Source: a virus. Taken from it: a DNA stretch of 36,858 bases. The DNA lies in IMG/VR virus record IMGVR_UViG_3300025127_000108, positions 1 through 36,858 of that record. One strand, 5' to 3'. The first letter of the stretch is position 1; each line of letters opens with the position of its first letter. Both the position numbers and the translations under genes were made by a program. Of this stretch, positions 24,760 through 33,051 are shown piece by piece. The notes beneath the pieces are model-generated. The model was not told the origin of the DNA. It worked only from the letters and a program-made list of their open reading frames with translations, and made no database searches.

Positions 24760-24927
24760 ATGGAAAACCTTATAATAGTTGCTATGTTGGCAGCGATGAT
24801 ACACGGTCATGTCACAGGCGGTGAGAAACAAGAAGTTGTAAAAGATAATATAAACTGGGAGCTTGCTGGTAATTTTAGGACGGAAAGCACTCCTAACACC
24901 GTTCAATGGGTCATAATCACGGATTAG
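24760..24927 (+). CDS. Small membrane or secreted protein, 55 aa
   Basis: ATG 24760 to TAG 24927. The N-terminal half is hydrophobic (MENLIIVAMLAAMIHGHVTG); the C-terminal half is polar (KQEVVKDNINWELAGNFRTE). The hydrophobic start could be a signal peptide or short membrane anchor. It lacks a lipobox cysteine, so it is not an obvious outer-membrane spanin. Start is 3 bases after the previous stop, and the next gene starts 2 bases after this stop, so it fits the tight coding pattern. I recall similarly small proteins at this position in marine phages. Function is unknown. Confidence 0.68.
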   Translation: MENLIIVAMLAAMIHGHVTGGEKQEVVKDNINWELAGNFRTESTPNTVQWVIITD

Positions 24928-24929
24928 TG

Positions 24930-25319
24930 ATGCCAAAACTAAGTGAGAACACAGAACTGGCAATGCCTATACGCAATCTGATTGCGTTACTTATAGCTGC
25001 AACGGTTGGCACATGGGCTTATTTTGGTGTTATTGAAAGGTTAAACACGATAGAGAATAAACTTATTTTGATGGAAACAGATTTAGGCATGAATACAGAG
25101 TTTCGTATTAAGTGGCCGCGTGGAGAAATGGGTAGCTTACCCGCCGATTCAGAGCAATTTATGATGATTGAGCATTTAGCTGGTGAGTTGGAAAAGTTGG
25201 CAGAAAGCATAGAATCAGGCAACGCACCACATGATCAGCAGCAGAAGCTTGTTTTAGAGTTTTATGACAGGCGGCTGACAAAGATTGAGGACAACATTGA
25301 AAAGTTGACGAACAAATGA
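24930..25319 (+). CDS. Membrane-anchored coiled-coil protein, 129 aa
   Basis: Start chosen at ATG 24930, 2 bases after the previous stop. An in-frame ATG at 24906 would overlap the 55-aa gene. The protein opens PKLSENTELAMPIRNLIALL, one membrane segment (about 13-33), then IERLNTIENKLILMETDLGM (coiled coil), the conserved-looking FRIKWPRGEMGSLPADSEQF, and a C-terminal coiled coil. The arrangement, N-terminal anchor with a periplasmic coiled coil, resembles an inner-membrane spanin-like protein, but a virion role is also possible. It overlaps the next start at ATGA. Confidence 0.78.
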   Translation: MPKLSENTELAMPIRNLIALLIAATVGTWAYFGVIERLNTIENKLILMETDLGMNTEFRIKWPRGEMGSLPADSEQFMMIEHLAGELEKLAESIESGNAPHDQQQKLVLEFYDRRLTKIEDNIEKLTNK

Positions 25320-25528
25320 TTGAAATGACGTTTGTTTTACTGTTGATGATAGGTGAGGAGCGGGTTGAATATACGCCTTATAAAAACCTGTCTGAGTGCC
25401 TGAACATACGCCGCAAGATAAAACGTAATGTGGGACACACTGCTGACTTTGAAAAAAAGTGGTCGTGCAAACAACTCAAAGTAAGATTAGAAGCTGGAGA
25501 GATTTTAGAAATCTTGGAGGACGAATGA
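25316..25528 (+). CDS. Small Cys-containing protein, 70 aa
   Basis: A hydrophobic N-terminus (MTFVLLLMIGEE) is followed by VEYTPYKNLSECLNIRRKIK and a second Cys in KKWSCKQLKVRLEAGEILEI. It resembles the 76-aa protein at 1785 in layout: hydrophobic start, EC followed by a basic helix, second Cys, acidic end. The two cysteines are about 25 residues apart and could form a disulfide if exported. It overlaps the preceding gene by 4 bases (ATGA) and the holin by 4 bases. Function is unknown. Confidence 0.75.
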   Translation: MIEMTFVLLLMIGEERVEYTPYKNLSECLNIRRKIKRNVGHTADFEKKWSCKQLKVRLEAGEILEILEDE

Positions 25529-25902
25529 TACAGGCACTTATCGGACCTATAGCTAATCTAGCTGGTTCCTTCATGGAGTCGAAGATAGAGCAAACAAAGG
25601 CTAAAGGCAGAGTTGCACAAGCAAAGGCCGAAGCCGAAGCCGAAGTTATGAAAGTCGCAGCCACTCACGAAGCTGGCTGGGAAAAGATAATGGCACAGTC
25701 CTCTGACAACAGTTGGAAGGACGAGGCGTGGACGATTTTGTTTATTATCATAATTGCCATGTGCTTTATTCCGTTTACGCAACCGTATGTCGAGGAAGGG
25801 TTTGCGGCTCTTTCTCGTACACCAGAGTGGTTCCAGTGGGCGATGTACGCCTCAATCGGCGCGAGCTTCGGAATACGCGGGATAAAAGGATTTAAGAAAT
25901 GA
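25525..25902 (+). CDS. Holin (GTA_holin_3TM-like)
   Basis: 125 aa. The start IQALIGPIANLAGSFMESKI, a helical Lys/Glu/Ala-rich linker ending with THEAGWEKIMAQSSDNSWKD, and two clear membrane segments (about 69-84, TILFIIIIAMCFIPFT; about 104-118, QWAMYASIGASFGIRG) match the holin family first described in gene-transfer agents, as I recall it. It should make the membrane holes that release the endolysin encoded next. Start ATG 25525 has TTGGAGG upstream and overlaps the previous stop. It overlaps the endolysin by 4 bases. Confidence 0.85.
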   Translation: MIQALIGPIANLAGSFMESKIEQTKAKGRVAQAKAEAEAEVMKVAATHEAGWEKIMAQSSDNSWKDEAWTILFIIIIAMCFIPFTQPYVEEGFAALSRTPEWFQWAMYASIGASFGIRGIKGFKK

Positions 25903-26348
25903 ATAAAGATAAATTACGCGAAGAAATCGCTGAAGATGAGGGGTGCAAATACGAGATCTATTTGGACCATCTCGGACTGCCGACGTGCGGTATCGGTCAT
26001 CTCATAACTGAGGCTGACGAAGAGCATGGCAAGGCTGTAGGCACAGTTGTTGAACAGGATCGTGTACAAAACCTTTTTGCTTTGGATATGGCCGTGACGA
26101 TTGATGAGTGCAAAGTATTGTACCCAGACTTCGATGACCTGCCCGAAGAATGTCAGCATATCATTGCAAACATGATGTTTAATATGGGTAGACCCAGACT
26201 TAGTAAGTTTAAAGGTATGAAAGCTGGTGTAGACGCTAGAGATTGGAATAAAGCCGCAGATGAGATGGTTGATTCCAGATGGTATACTCAGGTGCCTAAT
26301 CGTGCTAGAAGGTTAGTAGATAGAATGAGGGCGTTAGCGGAGGGTTAA
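25899..26348 (+). CDS. Endolysin, T4-type lysozyme (GH24)
   Basis: A 149-aa muramidase that cleaves the peptidoglycan sugar backbone. The triad Glu14 (EDEG), Asp23 (YLD) and Thr29 (LPTCGIGH) shows the same spacing as T4 lysozyme E11-D20-T26. The C-terminal domain includes DLPEECQHIIANMMFNMGRP and the typical ending WYTQVPNRARRLVDRMRAL. There is no signal peptide or signal-anchor, so it needs a membrane hole from a holin, which agrees with the holin gene directly upstream. It is embedded in the structural operon and precedes the tail protein by 3 bases. Confidence 0.93.
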   Translation: MNKDKLREEIAEDEGCKYEIYLDHLGLPTCGIGHLITEADEEHGKAVGTVVEQDRVQNLFALDMAVTIDECKVLYPDFDDLPEECQHIIANMMFNMGRPRLSKFKGMKAGVDARDWNKAADEMVDSRWYTQVPNRARRLVDRMRALAEG

Positions 26349-26351
26349 TCC

Positions 26352-28208
26352 ATGCCACTGCAAAAAATATCGTTAAAGCCCGGTATAAACCGTGAAGGAA
26401 CTCGTTATTCCACTGAAGGTGGATACTATGACGGTGACAAGATAAGGTTTAGACAAGGTTTACCAGAAAAAATAGGCGGTTGGTTGCGTATATCTGCATC
26501 TACTTTTGAAGGTGTAGCTAGATCATTGCACAACTGGGTAACTCTAGGCCAACAGAATCTTATAGGTGTAGGCACACACCTTAAGTTTTACATAGAAAAT
26601 GTCGGTAATTACAACGATATAACACCTCTACGCAGCACTGTGACTCTTTCAAATCCTTTTACCACAACTGCGGGTTCTGCTGTAGTTACTGTGACTGATG
26701 TAAACGGAGGGTATATAAACGGAGATTATGTTACCTTTAGTAACGCATCAACTGTGGGTGGTTTAGATTTAAACGGAGAGTTTAATGTTAGCCTTACAGC
26801 TGTTTCTGCTGCAGGCACATACACCATAACGGCTGATTCTGCAGCATCTTCAAGTGCCACTGGGGGAGGTTCTTCAGTATCCGCAGCTTATCAAATAAAT
26901 GTAGGTAATGCTTTTGCCACTCCAATCACAGGTTGGGGTGCTGGCACTTGGGGTGAAGGTTCTTGGGGTTTTGGTGTATCATCCACATCAGCGATCCGTT
27001 TCTGGTCGCAATCAAACTTTGGTGAAGATCTCATACTGGGACACAGAGGCGGCGAATTATTTTATTGGGATGCTACAAATGGCGTGGAGACTCGCGCAGT
27101 GTTACTATCTAGTCGTGCTGGTGCATCCGGAGTTCCTATAGTACAAAATTTAATATTAGTGTCTGACATAAGCAGGTTTGTATTTTGTTTTGGAACTAAT
27201 GAACTAGGTAGCAGCACATTAGACCCAACTTTGCTTAGGTGGTCTGATCAAGAAAACGCAGAAAATTGGACTCCGTCCGCCACTAATCAGGCTGGTAGTT
27301 TGCGTTTATCAAGAGGTACAGAAATAGTGGCTGCGGCTCAAGCACGCCAAGAAATTTTAGTATTCACTGATTCTTCTCTATATTCGTTACAGTATGTGGG
27401 CGCACCTGCAGTATGGACAGCTAATATTGTTGGAGAAAACATATCTATTTCATCTCAAAACGCTGTAGGTTATGCGAATGGCGTGGCTTATTGGATGGGT
27501 AAAGATAAATTTTACAAGTACGATGGCCGCACTTCACCTCTAAAATGCGATGTTCGTAAATATGTTTTTAATGATTTTAATACAGAACAATACTCACAAG
27601 TGTTCTCAGGCACCAACGAATCGTTTCATGAAATTTGGTGGTTTTACTGTTCAACAAGTGCAACAAACATAGACAAATATGTAATATACAACTACTTGGA
27701 GGACATATGGTATTACGGAACTTTAGCCAGAACTGCTTGGCTTGATTCTGGGTTACGTGATAACCCGTTAGCAGCAACTTATGATAATAATTTGGTGGAC
27801 CACGAGAGTGGTATTGACGACAATCAAGGGTCAAGCGCCGCTGCAATCACTGCTTACGTAGAATCATCTGAATTTGACCTTGATGATGGTCACAAATTCA
27901 TGCACGTAAATAGAATCATACCTGACGTAAGTTTTGATGGTTCTACTGCAACCAGTCCAGTTGTCACCATGACACTGAAACCATTACGTAATTCAGGTTC
28001 TGGCATACATTCAACTCCTTCTTTAGGTGGAGTAAATAACGCTACTGTTACTCGCACTGCTTCATCTCCCGTGGAAGTGTTTACAGATCAAATAGATGTA
28101 AGAGTACGGGGTAGGCAGTTGTCTATGAGAATAGAGTCTTCTGCAGAGGGCGTTACTTGGCAGTTGGGCGCACCAAGAATAGATATGCGTCCTGATGGGA
28201 GAAGATAA
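26352..28208 (+). CDS. Tail protein, P22 gp10-like stabilisation type
   Basis: 618 aa. The N-terminus LQKISLKPGINREGTRYSTE, followed by GGYYDGDKIRFRQGLPEKIG GW-type sequence, is a family signature I recall from marine podoviruses. These proteins resemble the P22 gp10 stabilisation protein that plugs the neck and holds DNA in. The middle (about 75-165) carries an inserted Ig-like, Ser/Thr/Gly-rich domain with TVTLSNPFTTTAGSAVVTVT. The rest is beta-propeller-like. It is longer than P22 gp10, mainly because of this insertion. It follows the endolysin gene directly. Confidence 0.82.
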   Translation: MPLQKISLKPGINREGTRYSTEGGYYDGDKIRFRQGLPEKIGGWLRISASTFEGVARSLHNWVTLGQQNLIGVGTHLKFYIENVGNYNDITPLRSTVTLSNPFTTTAGSAVVTVTDVNGGYINGDYVTFSNASTVGGLDLNGEFNVSLTAVSAAGTYTITADSAASSSATGGGSSVSAAYQINVGNAFATPITGWGAGTWGEGSWGFGVSSTSAIRFWSQSNFGEDLILGHRGGELFYWDATNGVETRAVLLSSRAGASGVPIVQNLILVSDISRFVFCFGTNELGSSTLDPTLLRWSDQENAENWTPSATNQAGSLRLSRGTEIVAAAQARQEILVFTDSSLYSLQYVGAPAVWTANIVGENISISSQNAVGYANGVAYWMGKDKFYKYDGRTSPLKCDVRKYVFNDFNTEQYSQVFSGTNESFHEIWWFYCSTSATNIDKYVIYNYLEDIWYYGTLARTAWLDSGLRDNPLAATYDNNLVDHESGIDDNQGSSAAAITAYVESSEFDLDDGHKFMHVNRIIPDVSFDGSTATSPVVTMTLKPLRNSGSGIHSTPSLGGVNNATVTRTASSPVEVFTDQIDVRVRGRQLSMRIESSAEGVTWQLGAPRIDMRPDGRR

Positions 28209-28411
28209 TGCCAACTCGCAGTGTAAATAGCACTAGATATGACATACCGTTTCGCGCTCCAGCGTTGCCATATGCACCTACGGAGTATGACCAACAACAA
28301 TTTGAACAGTTTAACAACGTCCTTAGACTGTATTTTAGTCAACTGGACACGGCCTTAAGAAATGCAAATTCATCAGATCAACCCGAAGCGGCAGCGTGGT
28401 TTTTAGGATAA
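28208..28411 (+). CDS. Small tail-region protein, 67 aa
   Basis: A 67-aa protein with APALPYAPTEYDQQQFEQFN, followed by NVLRLYFSQLDTALRNANSS and an end WFLG. The helix NVLRLYFSQLDTALR is amphipathic. I recall this small gene after gp10-like proteins in marine phages, with no known role. It shares a base with both neighbours (stop and start overlap), so translation is coupled. It may be a tail-assembly or needle-associated factor; this is inference from position. Confidence 0.78.
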   Translation: MPTRSVNSTRYDIPFRAPALPYAPTEYDQQQFEQFNNVLRLYFSQLDTALRNANSSDQPEAAAWFLG

Positions 28412-28740
28412 TGGCTAACGTATATACAAATGCAAAAAAAGATCTGACAACTACCAGCGCCACCACGCTGTATACTGCTCCTGAGTTAACCACGGGCATA
28501 GTAAAATCTATTCTTGTGTCAGAAGACTCAGGCAATGCAGATACTATAACGTTAACAATAACTGATGCAGAATCGTCTCCTGCCACATTTAGCCTTTTTA
28601 AAACTAAAGCTGTTAGTGCAAACAATACAGTAGAACTATTGACAGCTCCTCTTGTGGTGCAAACTGGTGAAATATTAAAAGTTACTGCAGCTACAGCAAA
28701 TAGACTACATGTTGTTGCAAGCATATTAGAGATAAGCTAA
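28411..28740 (+). CDS. Beta-rich tail-tip-like protein, 109 aa
   Basis: Start chosen at ATG 28411, which overlaps the previous stop. An in-frame ATG at 28396 would extend into the previous gene. The protein starts MANVYTNAKKDLTTTSATTL and continues as alternating beta strands (IVKSILVSEDSGNADTITLT, ETLLTA-type ends) up to HVVASILEIS. This layout occurs in small tail or fibre-base proteins of marine phages. No enzyme motif. Overlap of 1 base with the next gene. Confidence 0.78.
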   Translation: MANVYTNAKKDLTTTSATTLYTAPELTTGIVKSILVSEDSGNADTITLTITDAESSPATFSLFKTKAVSANNTVELLTAPLVVQTGEILKVTAATANRLHVVASILEIS

Positions 28741-29204
28741 TGCAGACGGTAGATAGCAACAAACAACAATTAGAAACGCATCAAGTCATAACTATGGCCA
28801 TAGTTGAACAACGAGGCGAAGAAAATTTACAAAAAGATTTACTTAATTTCACCAGTGAAGCATCTATGCCCTCCGCAGACGTGACTCAAATAGGCAACAC
28901 TGTGTTTGTTGGGCATGTAGGAAAAGGCAAAAATAAGACCAAAATGGTGGGACGTCCTTTAAACGTTGATACTGCCAGAAACTATGCAAATAACATGATT
29001 AAATACTACGCTTATCTACAGGACAAAGGCATAACTCACTGGAACGCTACATTTACTGGCGACACGTTAGTGCCACTGGCCCGCATAGTGCAGAAAAAAT
29101 TAATAAATACGGATACTAGACTATACGTAGGAAAGTATAAAGGCACTGACAAATACGGAGTGTTCACTAAAATAGGTGAAGAGCCGTTAGAGGGAGTGGC
29201 TTAA
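28740..29204 (+). CDS. Hypothetical protein, 154 aa
   Basis: I do not recognise a family with certainty. The protein has a polar N-terminal third (SNKQQLETHQVITMAIVEQR), then GNTVFVGHVGKGKNKTKMVG and a C-terminal part with YYAYLQDKGITHWNATFTGD followed by TLVPLARIVQKKLINTDTRL. It looks globular alpha/beta. The GKGKNKTK stretch is basic. It shares its first base with the previous stop. A second ATG at 28794 is in frame. It precedes the large internal virion proteins and may belong with them. Confidence 0.72.
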   Translation: MQTVDSNKQQLETHQVITMAIVEQRGEENLQKDLLNFTSEASMPSADVTQIGNTVFVGHVGKGKNKTKMVGRPLNVDTARNYANNMIKYYAYLQDKGITHWNATFTGDTLVPLARIVQKKLINTDTRLYVGKYKGTDKYGVFTKIGEEPLEGVA

Positions 29205-29205
29205 C

Positions 29206-31479
29206 ATGTCTGCAGTAGTTGATTTTGTTGATGATGTTAAAGACACAGTTACCGATGTTGTTGATGATGTCGTAGATCTCGTATCAGAACCCATTGAATG
29301 GATAGGTGACACTATCGAAGACGTGGGTGAGTGGGCTGTTGAAGAAATATTTGATCCCGTTATCGAGTCAGTAGAAGACAGCATAAAGCAAATAGGAGAT
29401 GACCCCGTAAAATTTGCAGCTCAAGTTGCAGCTGTAGCGTCAGGACAATATTGGGCTTTGCCTCTTATAGAAGGTGCAGACGTAGCAGCCGAGGGCGGTA
29501 GTGTTGAAGACGTGCTTTTGGCAACTGGTGAAGCCTACATCATGCAGCAAATAGGAGTCCCCGGTGCAGAAGCTGGCACTGGTGAAGTAGCAGAAAATAT
29601 ACTAACTAAACTCGTTGTAGATCAGGCTTTTGACAATATTAAAAAAGAAAATTTTGATGACGACCCACCGCCTGAAATTATGGGTACGGAGGAGGACGTC
29701 CAATTTTATGGAGAGGAACTACCAGAAGATCTTAAAGAGTCTTTAGAAGATGTTAATCAGACTTACCAAGACCTACAAGAAAAGGCTGGAGAGTTAGATG
29801 AGCTGTTTGATAGAGAAGAATATGCAGAAAAAACAGGTAAATATAACGAAATAGTCGGTGAGCTGCAAAACAAGATAGATACACAAAACGCTCTAAAAAC
29901 TGAAGTAGATGATTTACAAGCAACAATAGAGGCAACTGATTTATCTGATAAAGCTGGATATGCAAATGCAGTTGATAACTACAACAAAAAAGTTAAAGAG
30001 TACAATTCTGCAGTCGAGGATGCAGGAAATTACTACAATGAGTATTTTGCAGATGAGTCCTCTGAAGGTAGTCAACTTCAAGAGTACATAAGTCAAACAA
30101 ACGAAACGATAGCTTCTGCTAACGAAGAATATCAAGCGTTGAAAGAAGAATTTGAATCTAAGGGTGATGCGTTAGGGGTCGATGTAGCTAAAATATATGC
30201 AGATATAGAAAATCAATTCGTAGAAAATTTAACAGGTGGTCAGTTCAACGCAGAACAATACAAAACTTTAAACGATCTTGGAGATATAACTGATCAAGAC
30301 GCTAAGAAACATTTCTTAAAAATAGGTAGGTTAGATGATTTACCTGTAAATCAAACACAGTACGACCAACAATACACTGAAGCCTCTGATAAAGCTTACA
30401 AAAAAATTATTGAAGATGCGGGTCTAGATATTGAAAACATAACGCAAGAACAAAAAGACTTTTTGCTAGAAGAAATTGTAAGTTATGAAGGCGGTAAATT
30501 AAAAAATGTAAAAGATATTACAGAAGGCTCTGAGTCGTTAAGTTCTTTAATTAAAGATAAAATATCTGAAGATATATTCTTTATATCTGACGTGCAGGAC
30601 AAAGTTAGTAATGTTCTATCTGAATCAGGTGTGACTCCTAACGAGAGTGGAGTTATTAATTATGGTGATTTATCACAAACAGACAAAGACAAAATATTTG
30701 ATATTGCTAAAGATTATTACAGTCCACCAGAGCCTGTAGTAGACCCAGAAATCGACACTGGAGGTAAAGTAGACCCTGACGACTTACCAGATAGACCAGA
30801 TATTACAGATTTAACGCAAGATGATTTAGATTTCTTTGCAGAGATAGGTCAAGATCCAGAAGATTTTATAGAAGAGCAACAGTTAGGATACGACACAGAC
30901 ACTGACATAATTAGTGAAGAACCGGTAGCAGAAGACCCCATTACAGATTTAATTAGTGAAGAACCGGTAGCAGAAGATCCTATTACAGATTTAGTAACAG
31001 ATCTTATCACAATATCAGAGCTTACAAACGAAGATCAAGATCTACCAATTATTGACACAACAGGCCCGACGGTGCAAGATGAGGTGCCTGTTGACGTGTT
31101 TGATTATATTCCGGTAGACGATCAAGTTATATCTGACATTGACCCTATAACTGGAGATCCAATAATTACTGATGGCACTGGAGATATTGGTGATATTATT
31201 GGTGTTGGAGGCACATCAGGCGAGGGTGAAGGCGAAGGCGAAGGCGAAGGCGAAGGTGAAGGTGAAGGTGAAGGTGGACAACAGCAAGTGCAACAACTGT
31301 TACAAGCAGCTTTTACTCCTGTTACAGTCAGAGTGCCAGATAATGTCGCTAAGATTGCACCTGCGTACGATTTTAAAGACATTTTTAGAAATCCGGCTCA
31401 AACAGCTTTTTACCAGAGTCCATACTCGCAGAAGAGCGCAAATGAAGAGCTTTTACGGCTCATTACTGGAGGTAAGTAA
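29206..31479 (+). CDS. Large acidic coiled-coil virion protein, 757 aa
   Basis: A strongly acidic protein. N-terminal repeats are rich in Asp/Val (VDFVDDVKDTVTDVVDDVVD), and coiled coils follow around residues 180-330 (EDVNQTYQDLQEKAGELDEL and later). An Asp/Ile/Pro-rich stretch carries two ISEEPVAEDPITDL repeats (568-595), and a run of nine Gly-Glu pairs follows (about 672-689). The C-terminus (TPVTVRVPDNVAKIAPAYDF) looks folded. Size, low complexity and position fit an internal or ejected virion protein. It could instead be a fibre or scaffold; no enzyme motif is visible. Confidence 0.72.
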   Translation: MSAVVDFVDDVKDTVTDVVDDVVDLVSEPIEWIGDTIEDVGEWAVEEIFDPVIESVEDSIKQIGDDPVKFAAQVAAVASGQYWALPLIEGADVAAEGGSVEDVLLATGEAYIMQQIGVPGAEAGTGEVAENILTKLVVDQAFDNIKKENFDDDPPPEIMGTEEDVQFYGEELPEDLKESLEDVNQTYQDLQEKAGELDELFDREEYAEKTGKYNEIVGELQNKIDTQNALKTEVDDLQATIEATDLSDKAGYANAVDNYNKKVKEYNSAVEDAGNYYNEYFADESSEGSQLQEYISQTNETIASANEEYQALKEEFESKGDALGVDVAKIYADIENQFVENLTGGQFNAEQYKTLNDLGDITDQDAKKHFLKIGRLDDLPVNQTQYDQQYTEASDKAYKKIIEDAGLDIENITQEQKDFLLEEIVSYEGGKLKNVKDITEGSESLSSLIKDKISEDIFFISDVQDKVSNVLSESGVTPNESGVINYGDLSQTDKDKIFDIAKDYYSPPEPVVDPEIDTGGKVDPDDLPDRPDITDLTQDDLDFFAEIGQDPEDFIEEQQLGYDTDTDIISEEPVAEDPITDLISEEPVAEDPITDLVTDLITISELTNEDQDLPIIDTTGPTVQDEVPVDVFDYIPVDDQVISDIDPITGDPIITDGTGDIGDIIGVGGTSGEGEGEGEGEGEGEGEGEGGQQQVQQLLQAAFTPVTVRVPDNVAKIAPAYDFKDIFRNPAQTAFYQSPYSQKSANEELLRLITGGK
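30910..30993 (+). repeat. Two tandem 42-bp repeats (ISEEPVAEDPITDL)
   Basis: attagtgaagaaccggtagc is the shared start of both copies (30910-30951 and 30952-30993). They differ at only two bases (gaccccatt versus gatcctatt), both silent. The near identity indicates a recent duplication. Confidence 0.9.
31219..31272 (+). repeat. Nine-unit 6-bp microsatellite encoding (Gly-Glu)9
   Basis: Nearly uninterrupted (ggtgaa/ggcgaa) units encode a run of nine Gly-Glu pairs in the 757-aa protein. Units vary only at the third codon position, and the first carries gag. Such a repeat is prone to length change by slippage. Confidence 0.92.
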
Positions 31480-33041
31480 TGGTTGATATTTTAGATTACT
31501 TAGGTTTTGGTGGTGGCAGTAATTACGATTATAGTGATTTAACTGGGAACCCATTTGGTAATCCGGGGCAGACACAAACATCTCAAACTGGCGATGGTGG
31601 TGGCGGTTCAAGCATTTTTGACATTTTTACAAGTCCCTTTGAAGGTGATAATTTTTCAAAAATTATAGGTTCTGTTACTGCTGGCGCAGGTAGTATACAA
31701 CAAATAGGTGAATTATTCGGATACGATCCTTTTGGGCTTGCACAGCAACAACCATTGACGGGTTATCAAGGTGGGATACCGGACTACACTGCCACACGTC
31801 TACAAGTGCCTAATACTTATGATCCAGAACGCCGTCCGGGCAGTGGTGGGCAAAGGTATTTTACTGATGTCAGCTTTTCAGGTGCCGATTTACAGTCAGA
31901 AGCAGACAGACTAGAAGCGCTAAATAAAGCAAATATAGCATCTAGAACCAGAGCTGGTGTGCAAATGCCAGATGTTTACGCTGCAAGACAAGCTGCTGCA
32001 GAAGCTGCGGCGAAAGAGGCTGCGGCGAAAGAGGCTGCGGCTGGAGAGACTACGACACCTCGTCAATTTACACCTTTTAGTTCATCGGGCGCGCCTCCTC
32101 CCGATAATCCTAATACTCCGCAAAATGAAAGGCAGGACTTTCTTGATAGAGTGGCAGCGGGTGAAACATCTGATGTATTGACCGGTATCCCACCCGGTTT
32201 CAATCCAAATTCTGTTACACCATTCACAAATCTTCCGCGCCCGGGCGGTGTAGGTGCGCCCCCAGCGGATGACCCACGAACGCCGCAAAATGAATATCAG
32301 GACTTTCTTGATAAATTGGCATCGGGTGAAATTACGGGGGGTGGTCCTTTTGGTCCTAAACCACTAGTTGGTAATTTACAGGGTTCTGGCGTTGCTACAT
32401 CTAATAATCCCGCTGCCGCACAATCATTCAACCAGCTAAGTCCAGCTGAGCAAGCAGCATTACTGGGCGGTGCTATGAAGGGGTTTGCACGAGGTGGCAT
32501 AGCTCAGTTTGCTGCTGGACGTGGAGTAGACGTGCCGGATTCATCAAGCTCACCGATGCAAAAGGTGGCCAACATCAGATCAAATAAACCTATAACGACA
32601 CGAACTATGCCTAACGGAAGAAAAGGAATATTCCAAGGTAATGTGTTTTTAGGCTACGCCGATGAAGGTATTTCGGGTAGTGACATTACCGGTGCAATAG
32701 AAGAGCAAGTAGAGAGGTTAAAAGAATTTGGTGGTGCCGCTCTAAAGAAAATAGGTCTGCAAGAAGGCGGTATCGCACAACTTAAAAATCCTCAATATTT
32801 AGATGGTGATACCGATGGTATGGCTGACAGAATAGATGCAAGTATAGAGGGTGAGCAGCCTGCAGCTCTTAGTGACGGTGAATTTGTAATCCCAGCAGAT
32901 GTTGTTAGTCATCTTGGCAACGGCAACTCCGAGGCTGGTGCTAAAGTATTAGAAAAAATGATGGCAAGGGTGCGTAAAGAGCGCACCGGTAGCACGAAGC
33001 AGGGTAAAGAAATCGTACCTGAAGAATTTTTGCCCGCATAG
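31479..33041 (+). CDS. Internal virion protein, 520 aa
   Basis: Gly/Pro/Ala-rich protein. An N-terminal flexible region comes first, then three EAAAK-type units (about 175-188), then two 27-residue copies of GAPPxDxPxTPQNExQDFLD (204-230 and 259-285). A GGIAQFAAG motif is at about 339-347 and a second GGIAQ at about 430. DGDTDGMADRID (442-453) fits the Ca2+-binding D-x-D-x-D-G-x-x-D-x-x-D pattern. The conserved end AALSDGEFVIPADVVSHLGN and MMARVRKERTG is one I recall from marine phage virion proteins. A capsid-internal or ejected protein is likely. It shares a base with the previous stop. Confidence 0.75.
   Translation: MVDILDYLGFGGGSNYDYSDLTGNPFGNPGQTQTSQTGDGGGGSSIFDIFTSPFEGDNFSKIIGSVTAGAGSIQQIGELFGYDPFGLAQQQPLTGYQGGIPDYTATRLQVPNTYDPERRPGSGGQRYFTDVSFSGADLQSEADRLEALNKANIASRTRAGVQMPDVYAARQAAAEAAAKEAAAKEAAAGETTTPRQFTPFSSSGAPPPDNPNTPQNERQDFLDRVAAGETSDVLTGIPPGFNPNSVTPFTNLPRPGGVGAPPADDPRTPQNEYQDFLDKLASGEITGGGPFGPKPLVGNLQGSGVATSNNPAAAQSFNQLSPAEQAALLGGAMKGFARGGIAQFAAGRGVDVPDSSSSPMQKVANIRSNKPITTRTMPNGRKGIFQGNVFLGYADEGISGSDITGAIEEQVERLKEFGGAALKKIGLQEGGIAQLKNPQYLDGDTDGMADRIDASIEGEQPAALSDGEFVIPADVVSHLGNGNSEAGAKVLEKMMARVRKERTGSTKQGKEIVPEEFLPA
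32001..32042 (+). repeat. 15-bp repeats encoding EAAAK helix units
   Basis: Nearly three copies of gaagctgcggcgaaa-type units encode (EAAAK)2-EAAAG. This sequence favours a rigid alpha helix. The copies are almost identical at the DNA level. Confidence 0.8.
32088..32333 (+). repeat. Paired 81-bp repeats at 32088-32168 and 32253-32333
   Basis: Both encode 27 residues that share GAPP, DxPxTPQNExQDFLD and a terminal GE. The spacing between copies is 84 bases and the intervening sequence is Pro/Gly/Asn-rich. The copies differ by several substitutions, so the duplication is not recent. Confidence 0.78.
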
Positions 33042-33051
33042 GAGATAAATT

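Noticed and set aside
24753-24824. Short frame starting ATG 24753 (MSYGKPYNSCYVGSDD)
   Set aside because: It encodes only 23 residues and the frame at 24760-24927 is longer, begins hydrophobic and fits neighbour spacing better.
31122-31382. Minus-strand frame rich in Pro-Ser pairs
   Set aside because: It is the antisense reading of the Gly-Glu microsatellite and flanking coding sequence, with no start signal.
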